Shown here piece after piece: positions 5,260 to 13,891 of a stretch of DNA of 16,402 nt. The stretch's first letter is position 1; each line of letters opens with the position of its first letter. Below the pieces are notes generated by a model. It was not told the origin of the DNA. It saw nothing but the letters and a program-made list of their open reading frames with translations, and did not search any database. The stretch comes from an uncultured Christensenella sp. (GTDB lineage: Bacteria; Bacillota; Clostridia; Christensenellales; UBA3700), in NCBI GenBank assembly GCA_910583735.1, contig CAJTXS010000030.1, forward strand, positions 1-16,402, read 5' to 3'. The position numbers and the translations under genes were made by a program.

Positions 5260-7728
5260 ATGATGTATAGACTTAGCAAAGAGTGCGAAGAAGTAATGAA
5301 CCTTGCCACCAAGTACGCGGCAGGCAGCGCCGATAGAGTAATTGGTACGGAATATCTGCTTGCGGCAATGCTGGGACAGCCCGACAGCAATGCGGGTAAG
5401 TATCTTGCCGCTTTCGGCATGGACGAGAGCAATATCCCCGATATTATCAGCGTCTCGGACAGTCAGGGCTCGAGCGTAGAGATGACCGAGCGCACGCGCA
5501 GAGTGCTGCATCAGGCTATCAGAATGTGCACGCAGATAGGCGCGCCCGCAGTCACGTCGGACAAGATGCTGTACGCCATGCTCATGATGAGCGACTGTTA
5601 CGCCGTAGGCAAGCTGAAAGAGCTGGGCTGCGACGTAGAGGGTATGCTCAGTGGTCTTAAAAAGATGTTTTACGAAGACCTTAAAGCCAACCGCGACAAT
5701 ATTATAAGGAATAACGACAATTCCGACGAGGGATATCAAGCTAAGTACGGAGCTGCTCCCAACTACGGCGGCAAGGGTGAGAAGTCGCTCGAGGCGCTCG
5801 ACAAGCTGGGCGTCGACCTTACCAAAAAGGCGAGAGACGGCAAGCTCGACCCCGTCATAGGCAGGAGCGGCGAGATAGACCGCATCATACAGATACTCTC
5901 TCGCAGGACCAAGAATAATCCCGTGCTCATAGGCGAGCCGGGCGTGGGAAAGAGCGCCATAGTAGAGGGGTTGGCGCAGGCTATCGTCAAGGGCGAAGTG
6001 CCCGAGATGCTCAAGGATAAGAAGATATTTTCTATGGATATGGCTAGCGTTGTCGCAGGCTCCAAGTACAGAGGCGAGTTTGAGGAAAAATTGCAGAACG
6101 CGCTCAAGATAATCAAGGACAGCGGCAATATAATACTGTTCATAGACGAGATACACACGATAGTCGGCACGGGCAGCTCTAACGAGAATGCCATGGACGC
6201 AGCCAATATCTTAAAGCCGCTGCTTGCAAGGGGCGAGATGCAGACCATAGGCGCAACCACTATCGAAGAGTATCGCAAGTATATAGAGAAGGACGCCGCG
6301 CTCGAGCGCAGATTCCAGCCCATAATGGTTGAGCCGCCCTCGGTAGAAGAGACGATAACCATACTCAAGGGATTGAGAGATAAGTACGAGAAGCACCATC
6401 AGGTGACCATTACGGACGAGGCTATCACGGCGGCGGCTGTGATGTCGGACAGGTATATCTCGGACAGATTCTTGCCCGACAAGGCGATAGACCTTATAGA
6501 CGAGGCTGCGTCCAAGAAGCGCATCTCCAACTTCGTGCTGCCGCCCGAGATTAAGGCGCTGGAAGAGCGGGCTGTCAAGCTCAAGATGGATATCGACGCG
6601 CACTCCAAGAGAGAGGAGTACGGCGTATGCGCCAGTCTGCAAGACGAGCTTAAGGTCATAGAGGAGCAGATGCTCGAGGAGCGCGCCAAGTGGACCGCGG
6701 GCAAGAAGGACACGGATATGTCCATAGGCGAGCAGGAGATTGCGCAGGTGATATCGCAGTCTACGTCCATACCTGTGGCTAAGCTCACCGAGAGCGAGGC
6801 GGAGAGGCTCATGCACTTGGAGCAGGAACTCAAGAAGCGCGTCATAGGTCAGGACGAAGCGGTGTCTGCCGTGAGCAAGGCGGTAAGGCGCGCAAGAGCC
6901 GGTATCAAAGACCCCAACAGACCTATCGGCTCGTTTATCTTCCTCGGTCCTACGGGCGTAGGCAAGACGGAGCTAACCAAGGCGCTTGCCGAGGCGATGT
7001 TCGGCGACGAGAACCTCATGATAAGAGTGGATATGTCCGAGTATATGGAGAAGTTCAACGTATCCAAGCTAATAGGCTCCGCGCCCGGATATGTGGGCTT
7101 CGACGAGGGCGGTCAACTCACCGAGAAGGTGAGGCGTAAGCCCTATTCCGTGGTGCTATTCGACGAGATAGAGAAGGCTCATCCCGACGTGTTCAATATC
7201 CTCTTGCAGATACTCGAGGACGGCAGGCTCACCGACTCGCACGGCAGAACGGTATCATTTAAGAATACGGTGGTAATAATGACGTCCAATATCGGCGCGG
7301 GAGAGATTAAGAATTCTCCTAAGTTGGGCTTCGGTTCGAGCGAGAGCGATTACGACGACATGCGCGATAAGCAGATGGATGCGCTCAAGCGCGCCATGAA
7401 GCCCGAGTTTATCAACCGTATCGACGACATCATAATATTCAGACGCCTCGAGAAGCAGGATATGACCGAGATATCCGCCAACATGCTCGCAAGGCTTAAG
7501 GATAGACTTGCCGAGCAGAATATCGACGTGGAGTTCGACGCTTCGGCAGGCGACTACGTCATCGCTAAGGGCTATGACAGCGAGTACGGCGCAAGACCGC
7601 TAAGGCGCGCGGTGCAGAAGTACGTCGAGGATATTTTGTCCGAGAAGATACTCACTTCGCAGATAAAAGAGGGCGACAGCATACTCGTGTCTTCGGACGG
7701 CGACTCGCTCATCTTCACCAAGAAGTAA
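5260..7728 (+). CDS. clpC: ClpC, AAA+ unfoldase of the ClpCP protease
   Basis: 822 residues, full length. The order is: two Clp N-terminal repeats (about 1-145), first AAA+ module with Walker A GEPGVGKS (225-232) and Walker B IILFIDE (291-297), coiled M-domain with a UVR-like segment (about 435-480), second AAA+ module with Walker A GPTGVGKT (563-570), pore loop GYVG (610-613) and Walker B VVLFDE (631-636), then the ClpP-binding LGF loop (in SPKLGFGS) and the small D2 domain. The M-domain identifies ClpC and not ClpA or ClpE. It recognises phospho-arginine-tagged or adaptor-bound proteins and threads them into ClpP, which is not encoded in this window. AGGAGG (5245-5250) precedes the ATG by 9 bases; ATG at 5263 is an alternative. 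It is the last gene of the CtsR operon. Confidence 0.97.
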   Translation: MMYRLSKECEEVMNLATKYAAGSADRVIGTEYLLAAMLGQPDSNAGKYLAAFGMDESNIPDIISVSDSQGSSVEMTERTRRVLHQAIRMCTQIGAPAVTSDKMLYAMLMMSDCYAVGKLKELGCDVEGMLSGLKKMFYEDLKANRDNIIRNNDNSDEGYQAKYGAAPNYGGKGEKSLEALDKLGVDLTKKARDGKLDPVIGRSGEIDRIIQILSRRTKNNPVLIGEPGVGKSAIVEGLAQAIVKGEVPEMLKDKKIFSMDMASVVAGSKYRGEFEEKLQNALKIIKDSGNIILFIDEIHTIVGTGSSNENAMDAANILKPLLARGEMQTIGATTIEEYRKYIEKDAALERRFQPIMVEPPSVEETITILKGLRDKYEKHHQVTITDEAITAAAVMSDRYISDRFLPDKAIDLIDEAASKKRISNFVLPPEIKALEERAVKLKMDIDAHSKREEYGVCASLQDELKVIEEQMLEERAKWTAGKKDTDMSIGEQEIAQVISQSTSIPVAKLTESEAERLMHLEQELKKRVIGQDEAVSAVSKAVRRARAGIKDPNRPIGSFIFLGPTGVGKTELTKALAEAMFGDENLMIRVDMSEYMEKFNVSKLIGSAPGYVGFDEGGQLTEKVRRKPYSVVLFDEIEKAHPDVFNILLQILEDGRLTDSHGRTVSFKNTVVIMTSNIGAGEIKNSPKLGFGSSESDYDDMRDKQMDALKRAMKPEFINRIDDIIIFRRLEKQDMTEISANMLARLKDRLAEQNIDVEFDASAGDYVIAKGYDSEYGARPLRRAVQKYVEDILSEKILTSQIKEGDSILVSSDGDSLIFTKK

Positions 7729-7771
7729 GGATGTATATCTTTATTGATTGCATCGGGCGCGTTGCGCTTGT

Positions 7772-7891
7772 CTTATAAGCGGCGTATCTCTTTGCCGCGC
7801 TTAGATTTTTGCACGGTCGTTTACGCCGAGTAAACTCCCTGCGTGAAAGCCGCGCGCCTTGCGACCTGCTTGTTTCTATAACAAGCGGGTC
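7772..7891 (+). repeat. Structured tandem repeat after clpC, unit 1, ending in a terminator
   Basis: This unit recurs at 7926-8041 with an offset of 154 and only scattered substitutions. It contains an AAGCGGC...GCCGCGCTT hairpin followed by a T-rich stretch, a GTTTAC/GTAAAC hairpin (about 7820-7836), a possible closing stem GGTCG/CGACC, and at its end a strong hairpin GACCTGCTTGTT/AACAAGCGGGTC (7863-7891, one wobble pair) followed by TTTCTCTT. The last hairpin is probably the clpC terminator. The unit might be a small structured RNA or a dispersed intergenic element. Confidence 0.7.
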
Positions 7892-7925
7892 TTTCTCTTG
7901 TGTAAATGCGGAATTGCGCGTTTGA

Positions 7926-8041
7926 CTTATAAGCGGCGTATCTCTTTGCCGCGCTTACATTTTTGCCGGGTCGTTTACGCCGAGTAAACTCCCTGCGTAA
8001 AAGCCGCGCGCCTTACGACCTGCTTATGAAACGAGCAGGTC
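7926..8041 (+). repeat. Structured tandem repeat after clpC, unit 2
   Basis: Second copy of the preceding unit. The two inner hairpins are unchanged. The terminal hairpin has a different loop and length (GACCTGCT with AGCAGGTC, 8017-8041) but still pairs, so pairing is kept while bases changed. It lacks a clear T run. A 60-codon frame running across it (7963-8145) has no ribosome binding site or similarity and I do not call it. Confidence 0.7.
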
Positions 8042-8216
8042 CGTTTCCCATATATACGGTAGGCAAGCCGCGCGCGTATAAGTTAAGAGGGATTAATGCC
8101 ATAGCTCTTTTTGTCCGTGCAGAAAAGCGCCCATATATACACTAAATTAGCTTAAATGTCAATAGGGTTTTTTTTGTAAAATTATTAAATACCCCCTTTT
8201 ATAACGCATACGCGTA

Positions 8217-8225
8217 TGATATAAT
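8217..8225 (+). promoter_or_regulatory. Extended -10 promoter of hpf
   Basis: TG-A-TATAAT (8217-8225) is a perfect extended -10 element; no good -35 box stands at the expected distance (TTTTAT at 8197-8202). It gives a leader of about 50 bases before hpf. Together with the hairpins upstream this suggests hpf is transcribed separately from clpC. Confidence 0.6.
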
Positions 8226-8282
8226 AAGGTTGATAATAAAAGTAGTCGGGCAGTTAAGCCGCTACGATAAGGAGGATTGCTT

Positions 8283-8801
8283 ATGAGGTTAGAGATCATT
8301 TCGAGGAACTACAAGGTATCGGATCATCTCAAAGAAATTATCGAGAAGAAAGTCGATAAATTCTCGCGCTATTTCGAGGACGACGCGGTAGTAAAGATAG
8401 CGCTTAAGCAAATTGGTAAAGACAAATACGGCATGGAAGTCACGGTCTTCTTCGCAGGCAACAACTTGGTGCGAAGCGAAGTGGTATCCGACAACATGTA
8501 CAACAATATAGACCTTGCTCTGCCTAAGATAGAGGGACAGATACGCAAGTATCGCACCAAGCTGGGCAAGCGCATTAAGCAGACAGCGCTCGAGGGCGAG
8601 GAGGTCAAGGCGGCAGAGGCGGCGTCTCCCGCAAGGAAGAAGACTATCAGCTTGCAAAAGTGCAGCGTAGAGGACGCTATTGCGCAGATGGAGCTGGTCG
8701 ACCATACCTTCTTTATCTTCCTCAACGAGACGAACGGCATGGTCAATGTAGTATATCACAGAGAGGACGGCGGCTACGGTCTGATAGACTTGGTATACTG
8801 A
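8283..8801 (+). CDS. hpf: Long-form ribosome hibernation promoting factor
   Basis: 172 residues. The N-terminal S30AE/YfiA domain (about 1-100, beginning RLEIISRNYKVSDHLKEII) binds the 30S subunit in the mRNA/tRNA channel. A short linker (about 101-118) leads to the C-terminal dimerisation domain (about 120-172) with SVEDAIAQMEL, FFIFLNE, VNVVYHREDGGYGLI. The two-domain form makes 100S ribosome dimers on its own in Bacillota. AAGGAGG (8269-8275) lies 7 bases before this ATG; a TTG two codons upstream is possible but sits almost on the Shine-Dalgarno. Neighbouring clpC fits a general stress context. Confidence 0.95.
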   Translation: MRLEIISRNYKVSDHLKEIIEKKVDKFSRYFEDDAVVKIALKQIGKDKYGMEVTVFFAGNNLVRSEVVSDNMYNNIDLALPKIEGQIRKYRTKLGKRIKQTALEGEEVKAAEAASPARKKTISLQKCSVEDAIAQMELVDHTFFIFLNETNGMVNVVYHREDGGYGLIDLVY

Positions 8802-8833
8802 CAGGCGCAGCCTTATATCATAAAAGTTGTTTT

Positions 8834-8862
8834 ATAAGCGGCGGGCATTGCCCGCCGTTTAT
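8834..8862 (+). terminator. Hairpin terminator after hpf
   Basis: ATAAGCGGCGGGC pairs with GCCCGCCGTTTAT around a 3-base loop, a 13-pair stem with one G-T wobble. The downstream T run is weak, but the stem is very stable. The 5' flank TATAAGCGGCG also starts both tandem units after clpC. Confidence 0.75.
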
Positions 8863-9008
8863 ACACTCCGACGGGGCGGAGCTCTGATTGCGGTTTACAA
8901 AGATTTTACACTGCTAATTTTCGTCAATGCGATACGCTTTTTGCGGCGTTGCAGTATAATACGATATTGTAAATCGCTATATAATTAACTGAAAAAAGAG
9001 CGTAGGAT

Positions 9009-10634
9009 ATGACCAGAGACTTAACTGTCGGTAAGCCGTTGAAAACAATAGTGTTATTCACATTGCCTATATTCGTAGGCAATGTATTTCAGCAACTGTA
9101 CAGCATGATAGACGCTATAATCGTCGGTCATACCATATCCAACGACGCGCTTGCGGGAGTGGGCGCTACGGGCGCGATATCCTTCCTTGTGATAGGCTTC
9201 GTACAAGGTCTCACGGCGGGATTCGCGGTCAAGACGAGCCAGCTGTTCGGAGCTAAGGACGAGGATGGCGTAAGGCGCAGCATAGCCTCATCGCTGCTGC
9301 TGTGCGCGGCGTTGTCCGTAGCGCTGACCGCGGTGGCGGTGCTCACAACTATGCCGCTGCTCAAACTGATGAATACTCACCCCGATATTATCGGCTACTC
9401 CTACGACTATATAGTCACGGTGTACTGGGGACTTACGGCTACGGTGTTCTACAATATGGCGTCGTCCGTCATGCGCGCTATAGGCGACAGCCGCACTCCG
9501 CTTATCTTCCTTATCGCCGCGGCGGTGCTCAATGTGGCGTTCGATTTCTTATTCATAGTAGCGTTCAAGATGGGCGTAGCGGGCGCGGGCTGGGCGACTA
9601 CGCTGTCGCAGGCGCTATCTGCTATAGGCTGCTTTATCTACCTGTTCGCAAAGTTTAAGAAGTGCCGCATTAAGCGCGAGCACTTTAAGAATCCTTTCAA
9701 ATTCTACCGGAAGCACCTTGCAATCGGACTGCCCATGGCGTTGCAGTTCTCTATTACGGCTGTGGGCGTAATGGTGCAGCAGACGGCGCTCAACGGACTG
9801 GGCAAGAGCGCGGTCACGGCTTATACCGCGGCGTCTAAGATAGACAACCTCGCTGCGCAGCCTCTGTACGCTCTCGGCAGCGCGGTGGCTACGTATTGCG
9901 GGCAAAACTACGGCGCGGGCAACATCGAGCGCATACGTAAGGGCGTAAGGGTGAGCATGATTGCGGGCGTAGTATGTTCGCTGGCGGGACTTGCCTTCGT
10001 GACCTTGCCCGCGGCTCCGCTTACCAAGCTGTTTATATCGGACATCACGGACGAGTTGCTGGCGCTGTCCAAACAATTCTTACTGTATCAGGGCGTATTC
10101 TATGTCGCGCTGGCGGCTATCTTCGTCTATCGCAACGCATTGCAGGGCATAGGCAGGAGCACGCTCGTGGTCTTTGCGGGAGTGACGGAGCTTGTGATGA
10201 GGATAATCGCCTCTGTGGTGCTGGTGTCGAGCTTCGGATACCTCGGCATATGTCTGTCCAATCCCGCGGCATGGGTGGGCGCGGACGTGTTCTTGATTGT
10301 GTCGTACGTCATCATTATCAGGAAGTTAAAGAAGAAGTTCGATATACACGACGCAGCATTGAGCAGGGACGCCGCGGCTATTGCAAGCGGCGATGACTGC
10401 GCGGCAGGCGGCAGTCTGCCCGAGGCGGCATATGCGACGGCTGTAAACGCATCGGATGGTTATGCGGCGGTATGCGAGGAGAGCGCAGAGAGCGGGGCGG
10501 CGGCTACCTTGGATTGCGACGCGCAGAGTAGTCATACGATATGCAATGACGAAGGTATGAACGATTGCGCTGCGACTTTAAGCGACGGTTCGGTTTCTAT
10601 TGACAATGTTGAGCCGAGCGAAGAGGCTCAATAG
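9009..10634 (+). CDS. MATE-family efflux transporter with a Cys/Asp-rich C-terminal tail
   Basis: 541 residues. Residues 1 to about 444 form a typical 12-helix MATE transporter (NorM/DinF-type), with LPIFVGNVFQQLYSMIDAII near the start and the internal pseudo-repeat beginning near HLAIGLPMALQFS. It probably exports organic cations or drugs using a Na+ or H+ gradient; the substrate cannot be told. Residues 445-541 are an extra, non-membrane tail rich in Ala, Asp, Ser and Cys, with five cysteines mostly next to acidic residues (DDC, DCD, CND, NDC). Such a tail is not part of the family. The positive cluster RKLKKK before the tail places it in the cytoplasm. The ribosome binding site is weak (TAGGAT, 9003-9008). 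Two TATAAT-like boxes (8955-8960, 8980-8985) lie upstream but without -35 boxes. Confidence 0.9.
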   Translation: MTRDLTVGKPLKTIVLFTLPIFVGNVFQQLYSMIDAIIVGHTISNDALAGVGATGAISFLVIGFVQGLTAGFAVKTSQLFGAKDEDGVRRSIASSLLLCAALSVALTAVAVLTTMPLLKLMNTHPDIIGYSYDYIVTVYWGLTATVFYNMASSVMRAIGDSRTPLIFLIAAAVLNVAFDFLFIVAFKMGVAGAGWATTLSQALSAIGCFIYLFAKFKKCRIKREHFKNPFKFYRKHLAIGLPMALQFSITAVGVMVQQTALNGLGKSAVTAYTAASKIDNLAAQPLYALGSAVATYCGQNYGAGNIERIRKGVRVSMIAGVVCSLAGLAFVTLPAAPLTKLFISDITDELLALSKQFLLYQGVFYVALAAIFVYRNALQGIGRSTLVVFAGVTELVMRIIASVVLVSSFGYLGICLSNPAAWVGADVFLIVSYVIIIRKLKKKFDIHDAALSRDAAAIASGDDCAAGGSLPEAAYATAVNASDGYAAVCEESAESGAAATLDCDAQSSHTICNDEGMNDCAATLSDGSVSIDNVEPSEEAQ

Positions 10635-10670
10635 AGAGAGTTGTTGCAAGTAGCAATATAACTTTATGCG

Positions 10671-10954
10671 ACTGCGACGCGCTTGACCGATAGTAGGGGG
10701 AAGGTGAGAACGACTGCGCGGCGACTTTAACGGTAGTGCAATATCAATAATATTCCGCAAGAGAAAAGGTTAAATCGAGCGAGGGAGCGGCGGCAAGCTG
10801 TGATATGGATATATTCCACTGTGACGCGGCGCATAACTCAAATCAGTGCGATGTCGAAAGTGTTGTCGACGTCGCGGCGCTCTGCGTGCAGCCGACGGGA
10901 AACGCGGCTAAGATTGCGCATATGGCGGCGCAGCTATTAGGTCGGAAGAAATAA
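10671..10954 (+). pseudogene. Decayed duplicates of the MATE tail-coding sequence
   Basis: After the transporter's stop codon the DNA still resembles its tail. GAACGACTGCGCGGCGACTT (about 10709-10728) echoes the tail's GAACGATTGCGCTGCGACTT (10559-10578), and the blocks around match in the same order. A third unit (about 10800-10862) has TGTGACGCG and TGCGATGTC, like the tail's TGCGACGCG and TGCAATGAC. The frame from about 10752 to the TAA at 10952-10954 is open but has no plausible start and reads as Cys-Asp motifs (SCDMD, HCDA, QCDV). I read this as a tail made of tandem repeats, cut short by the stop at 10632-10634, with the rest decaying. Confidence 0.5.
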
Positions 10955-11076
10955 ATTATATTTTATTTTTTTCTATTGATATTCGGATAAATTTATTTGC
11001 AGTATAAAAGATTGCGGATTAATACATTTCCTTCAATATTAAACTTATAGCGAATAATGAGCGGCGCGGCAGTCGA
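10955..11076. other. AT-rich spacer between convergent genes
   Basis: The spacer holds T-rich stretches on both strands and the palindrome ATAAATTTAT, but I see no convincing intrinsic terminator for either the transporter or the minus-strand lipoprotein gene. Confidence 0.4.
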
Positions 11077-12471
11077 TTATTGCCTGCGCGACGCTACAGC
11101 TCGCTTAATCGCGCCGTAGAGAGATAGCTCGCTGTCGGAAGAGTCGCACGAGTAGTGCCATACCATGACGCCGCCAGCGCCCGTGTCGATTGCGTAGCAT
11201 GTCTTGTCGTATACGGTCTGTCTGCCGTTGTAGTAGCACAATGCGTCGTAAGACTTGCCTCCCGAGGTGATGCGATTGTATAGCGAGTCGCCCCATTTTC
11301 CCAGCCTATCGGCGGCGCTTGCGTAGTCGCTTGCATAAGTCGACCTGTCCGTCGCGCGGCAATAGAAGGGTATGCCGAGGTCGGCTTTGGATATGTCGAG
11401 ACCCATTTTATCCAAGTCGTGCAGCGCCTTGGCGCACATATTGTAAAAGGCGGAGTGGTTGCCCCTGCCGTCGAAGCCGTCGTACGTCATCAGCTCTACG
11501 CGGCTCAAGGTGTTGAGCACGGATACGGGGATACCGTCTCGTGCGCCTATATTCCACAGACTGAATGCGGCGGTAAGCAATTTGTCCCTAGGCAGGGTCT
11601 GTCTCAGCTCGGTCAGGAAAGAGGAGTATATCTCGCTCTCTTTGCGATTGCGCGGATACTCGTAGTCGAACGACACTCCGTCTAAGCCGAATTGCGAGAT
11701 GAGCGCGTTGCATGCGTCCGCGAGCGCGTCGGCATGCTCGCCCATTGCAGAGGAGTGCCGCGCCTGCGTGTCGAGCCCGTCGTGGGTCAAGTCCTTATTG
11801 CCCAGCAGCGTGCATACTATGCTTGCGCTCGGATTGTACCTGCGGATATTGCTAACGGCGCCGCGCACGGCTTGCTCGCCCTTTATACTGCGTCCGCCTA
11901 TTAGGAAGTCTTGCATATGCAATCCGCCGTCCTTATCGAAGTATACTCCGCCGAAGAGATTGAAACAGGTGCTTGCGCTCATCATGTCGCAGTCGCTATC
12001 GTTTAGCTTATACGCTCTGTCGGTCATTATATACGACGTCACAGTAAAGGACGGGGTATAGCTGTCATGTATCAGATACGCCTCGATATCTCTTATCTTC
12101 CACTTGCCGCGGCAGGCGTTGACCTTGATAGCGACGGAGCCCGTCGTAACCGTCGGGAATGAACAGTACTTGTAGCGTCCTATTGCTTCCGAGCGGTATA
12201 TTGTCTTGCCGTGAGCAATCACTTCGTAGTCGTCGATTATATCGCCGCGCTCCTTGAGCACGAGACAGTTAAATGTCTTTACTCCCTCAAAAGTAAATGT
12301 CGCGCTATCGCCCGCGTTGCCGCTGCGCGTATCGGCTTTATACCCGCCTGCGACATCCTCGTATCTGTCCGATATCGCACGGGGAGTAGAGGACATCTCG
12401 CAGCAGGCGAGTATTAGCATGGCGGTCAAGACAATCAAAATTGCCAAGGCGATAAGTGTAAGTCTCTTCAT
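11077..12471 (-). CDS. Lipoprotein with discoidin-like domain and GH18-type glycosidase domain
   Basis: 464 residues. A lipoprotein signal (MKRLTLIALAILIV..., lipobox ILAC, Cys23) indicates anchoring outside the cell membrane. Residues about 33-135 look like a galactose-binding (F5/8 type C-like) fold. The rest is a GH18 barrel: LDGVSFDYEYP with the DxxDxE motif, catalytic Glu at 271; MTYD (328-331); GIPFYCR (366-372); GGVMVWHYSCD with the conserved Trp at 438. It probably cleaves a beta-1,4-linked GlcNAc polymer or binds related glycans; the substrate is not determinable. The frame is open to a TTG at 12504; I prefer the ATG at 12471 because the charged MKR signal start follows. No strong Shine-Dalgarno is seen (only AAGAAG). 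It is a paralogue of the protein at 13892-15127. Confidence 0.82.
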   Translation of the reverse strand: MKRLTLIALAILIVLTAMLILACCEMSSTPRAISDRYEDVAGGYKADTRSGNAGDSATFTFEGVKTFNCLVLKERGDIIDDYEVIAHGKTIYRSEAIGRYKYCSFPTVTTGSVAIKVNACRGKWKIRDIEAYLIHDSYTPSFTVTSYIMTDRAYKLNDSDCDMMSASTCFNLFGGVYFDKDGGLHMQDFLIGGRSIKGEQAVRGAVSNIRRYNPSASIVCTLLGNKDLTHDGLDTQARHSSAMGEHADALADACNALISQFGLDGVSFDYEYPRNRKESEIYSSFLTELRQTLPRDKLLTAAFSLWNIGARDGIPVSVLNTLSRVELMTYDGFDGRGNHSAFYNMCAKALHDLDKMGLDISKADLGIPFYCRATDRSTYASDYASAADRLGKWGDSLYNRITSGGKSYDALCYYNGRQTVYDKTCYAIDTGAGGVMVWHYSCDSSDSELSLYGAIKRAVASRRQ

Positions 12472-12735
12472 CTTCTTAATGATATTATGTCGAAAGGGGC
12501 GCAATATATAATAGACGCGCGCGCTTTATTTCGTCTATGGCAAGTTTAGTCTCGCGGAGTATGGTTATAATGTTGTTGCGGGCGGCATTATGCGAGGCGG
12601 CATCTTGCTCGATGCAGATTTGTCCCGCCGTCAATCTTGCAAGTTAGGCGACGCATATAATAGACGACGGTCGTTACTGCGACAGCGGCTCTACATATAC
12701 CGCAAGATATATCAACGATATTAAGGAGCAGAAGT

Positions 12736-13494
12736 ATGAATATAGCAATTATTACGGGCGCGTCGTCGGGACTGGGAGCAGAGATAGCCAAGGCGGTGGC
12801 GAGAAGATACGACGATGTGCAGCTGTGGCTGATAGGGCGCTCGCTCGAGGGACTGGCATCTACGTCGGAGGCGATAGGCGCGGAGAGATGCAGGAGCATA
12901 CAGCTCGACTTGACCGACGCGGATAACTTCACCGTGCTGGACGAGATGCTGGCATTAGACGGCAACAAGGTGAGTTTGCTCGTCAACGACGCCGGTATAG
13001 GAACCTACGGTTATCTTGAGAATATGACTGTGGAGTCGCAGATAGCGCTGTGCGATACCAACTGCAGAGCAGTCACGGCAATGACGACCGTATGTCTTAA
13101 ATATATGGACGAGGGCAGCGGAATAATTAATATCTCATCGATATCCGCCTTCGCTCCCACTGTCAAGATGAGCGCGTACGGCGCGAGCAAGAGTTATATA
13201 TTGCAGCTGAGCAGAGCGCTACGCGAGGAACTCAAGGACAGGGGCATAAGCTGCCTTGCGGTATGTCCTCCGCCCATGTCCACGGGCTTCTTCGACGCGG
13301 CGGGTATCGAGAGAGAGGATACGGATAAACTCATGCAGATGCCGAGATGCAGCGTCGTAAAGGTGGCGGAAGGCAGTCTTGACGCCTTAGAGAAGGGCAA
13401 GGCGGTGTATACGCCCACCGTGCTGTATAAGCTGTATAGAGTAATAGCTAAATTTATGCCCGCCACGCTGCTTGCAAAGCTCGCTTCCGCGTAA
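12736..13494 (+). CDS. Short-chain dehydrogenase/reductase
   Basis: 252 residues, classical SDR length. It has the Rossmann cofactor motif TGASSGLG (7-14), an arginine at GR (34-35) that hints at NADP(H), NDAG (84-87, a variant of NNAG), and the catalytic triad Ser135, Tyr148 and Lys152 (YGASK). After PPPMSTGF the substrate loop and a hydrophobic C-terminus (about 225-252) follow, which may associate with membrane. Substrate unknown; similarity is to general ketone/alcohol reductases. AAGGAG (12723-12728) lies 7 bases before the ATG. It is transcribed alone, opposite to both lipoprotein genes. A TATAAT at 12656-12661 may be its -10 box, with no good -35 box. Confidence 0.9.
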   Translation: MNIAIITGASSGLGAEIAKAVARRYDDVQLWLIGRSLEGLASTSEAIGAERCRSIQLDLTDADNFTVLDEMLALDGNKVSLLVNDAGIGTYGYLENMTVESQIALCDTNCRAVTAMTTVCLKYMDEGSGIINISSISAFAPTVKMSAYGASKSYILQLSRALREELKDRGISCLAVCPPPMSTGFFDAAGIEREDTDKLMQMPRCSVVKVAEGSLDALEKGKAVYTPTVLYKLYRVIAKFMPATLLAKLASA

Positions 13495-13803
13495 GTGCGA
13501 GACTGTACGTTGTCGACTATTCTAAGCTGCATAACTCATGACGCGGCGATGTGAGTTGTCCGCAGCGCATAGTATTAGCTGTATGCGCAATAATAAAACT
13601 CATCCCGTTACGCTGTCAGTAAAGCTGTTTATTCTTAAGGGCGGAAAAGCGAGCTATGTTCAATAGGTATAGTGTGATTTAGGATTAGAGTTGCAATTCT
13701 TAAAGCGAGCAGTGGTGCCGAGTATTATACGCGTGAGGCGGTAAAGAGGCTCGCAATAACAATATATTAAGTACTGTTGATAAATAAATATTGTGTTAAA
13801 TTA
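13495..13803. other. Intergenic region without a recognisable gene
   Basis: About 310 bases follow the dehydrogenase stop codon. I see no ORF with a ribosome binding site, no tRNA and no repeat shared with other parts of the window. It ends at the bidirectional terminator. Confidence 0.5.
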
Positions 13804-13866
13804 AAAACGACGCTTTCGGATGAGAGTCTTTCTATTGAAAATCTCTCCGACGAGACGCGTCGTTTT
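13804..13866. terminator. Bidirectional terminator between convergent genes
   Basis: AAAACGACGC (13804-13813) pairs perfectly with GCGTCGTTTT (13857-13866), and inner blocks (CGGATGAGAG against CTCTCCG) extend the stem imperfectly. Runs of A before and T after let it end transcription from the plus-strand dehydrogenase and from the minus-strand lipoprotein gene. Confidence 0.85.
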
Positions 13867-13891
13867 AACTATTAAGAATGACAACGATATA

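Noticed and set aside
5224..6156. 310-codon minus-strand frame opposite clpC
   Set aside because: It is a shadow of the clpC codon pattern, and the plus-strand product is a full-length, fully motif-matched ClpC.
7963..8145. 60-codon frame over the second tandem unit after clpC
   Set aside because: The corresponding part of unit 1 is not kept as a reading frame, and there is no Shine-Dalgarno.
12472..12504. TTG start of the first GH18 lipoprotein, adding 11 residues
   Set aside because: No ribosome binding site precedes it, and the extension would put unusual residues before a normal MKR signal peptide start.
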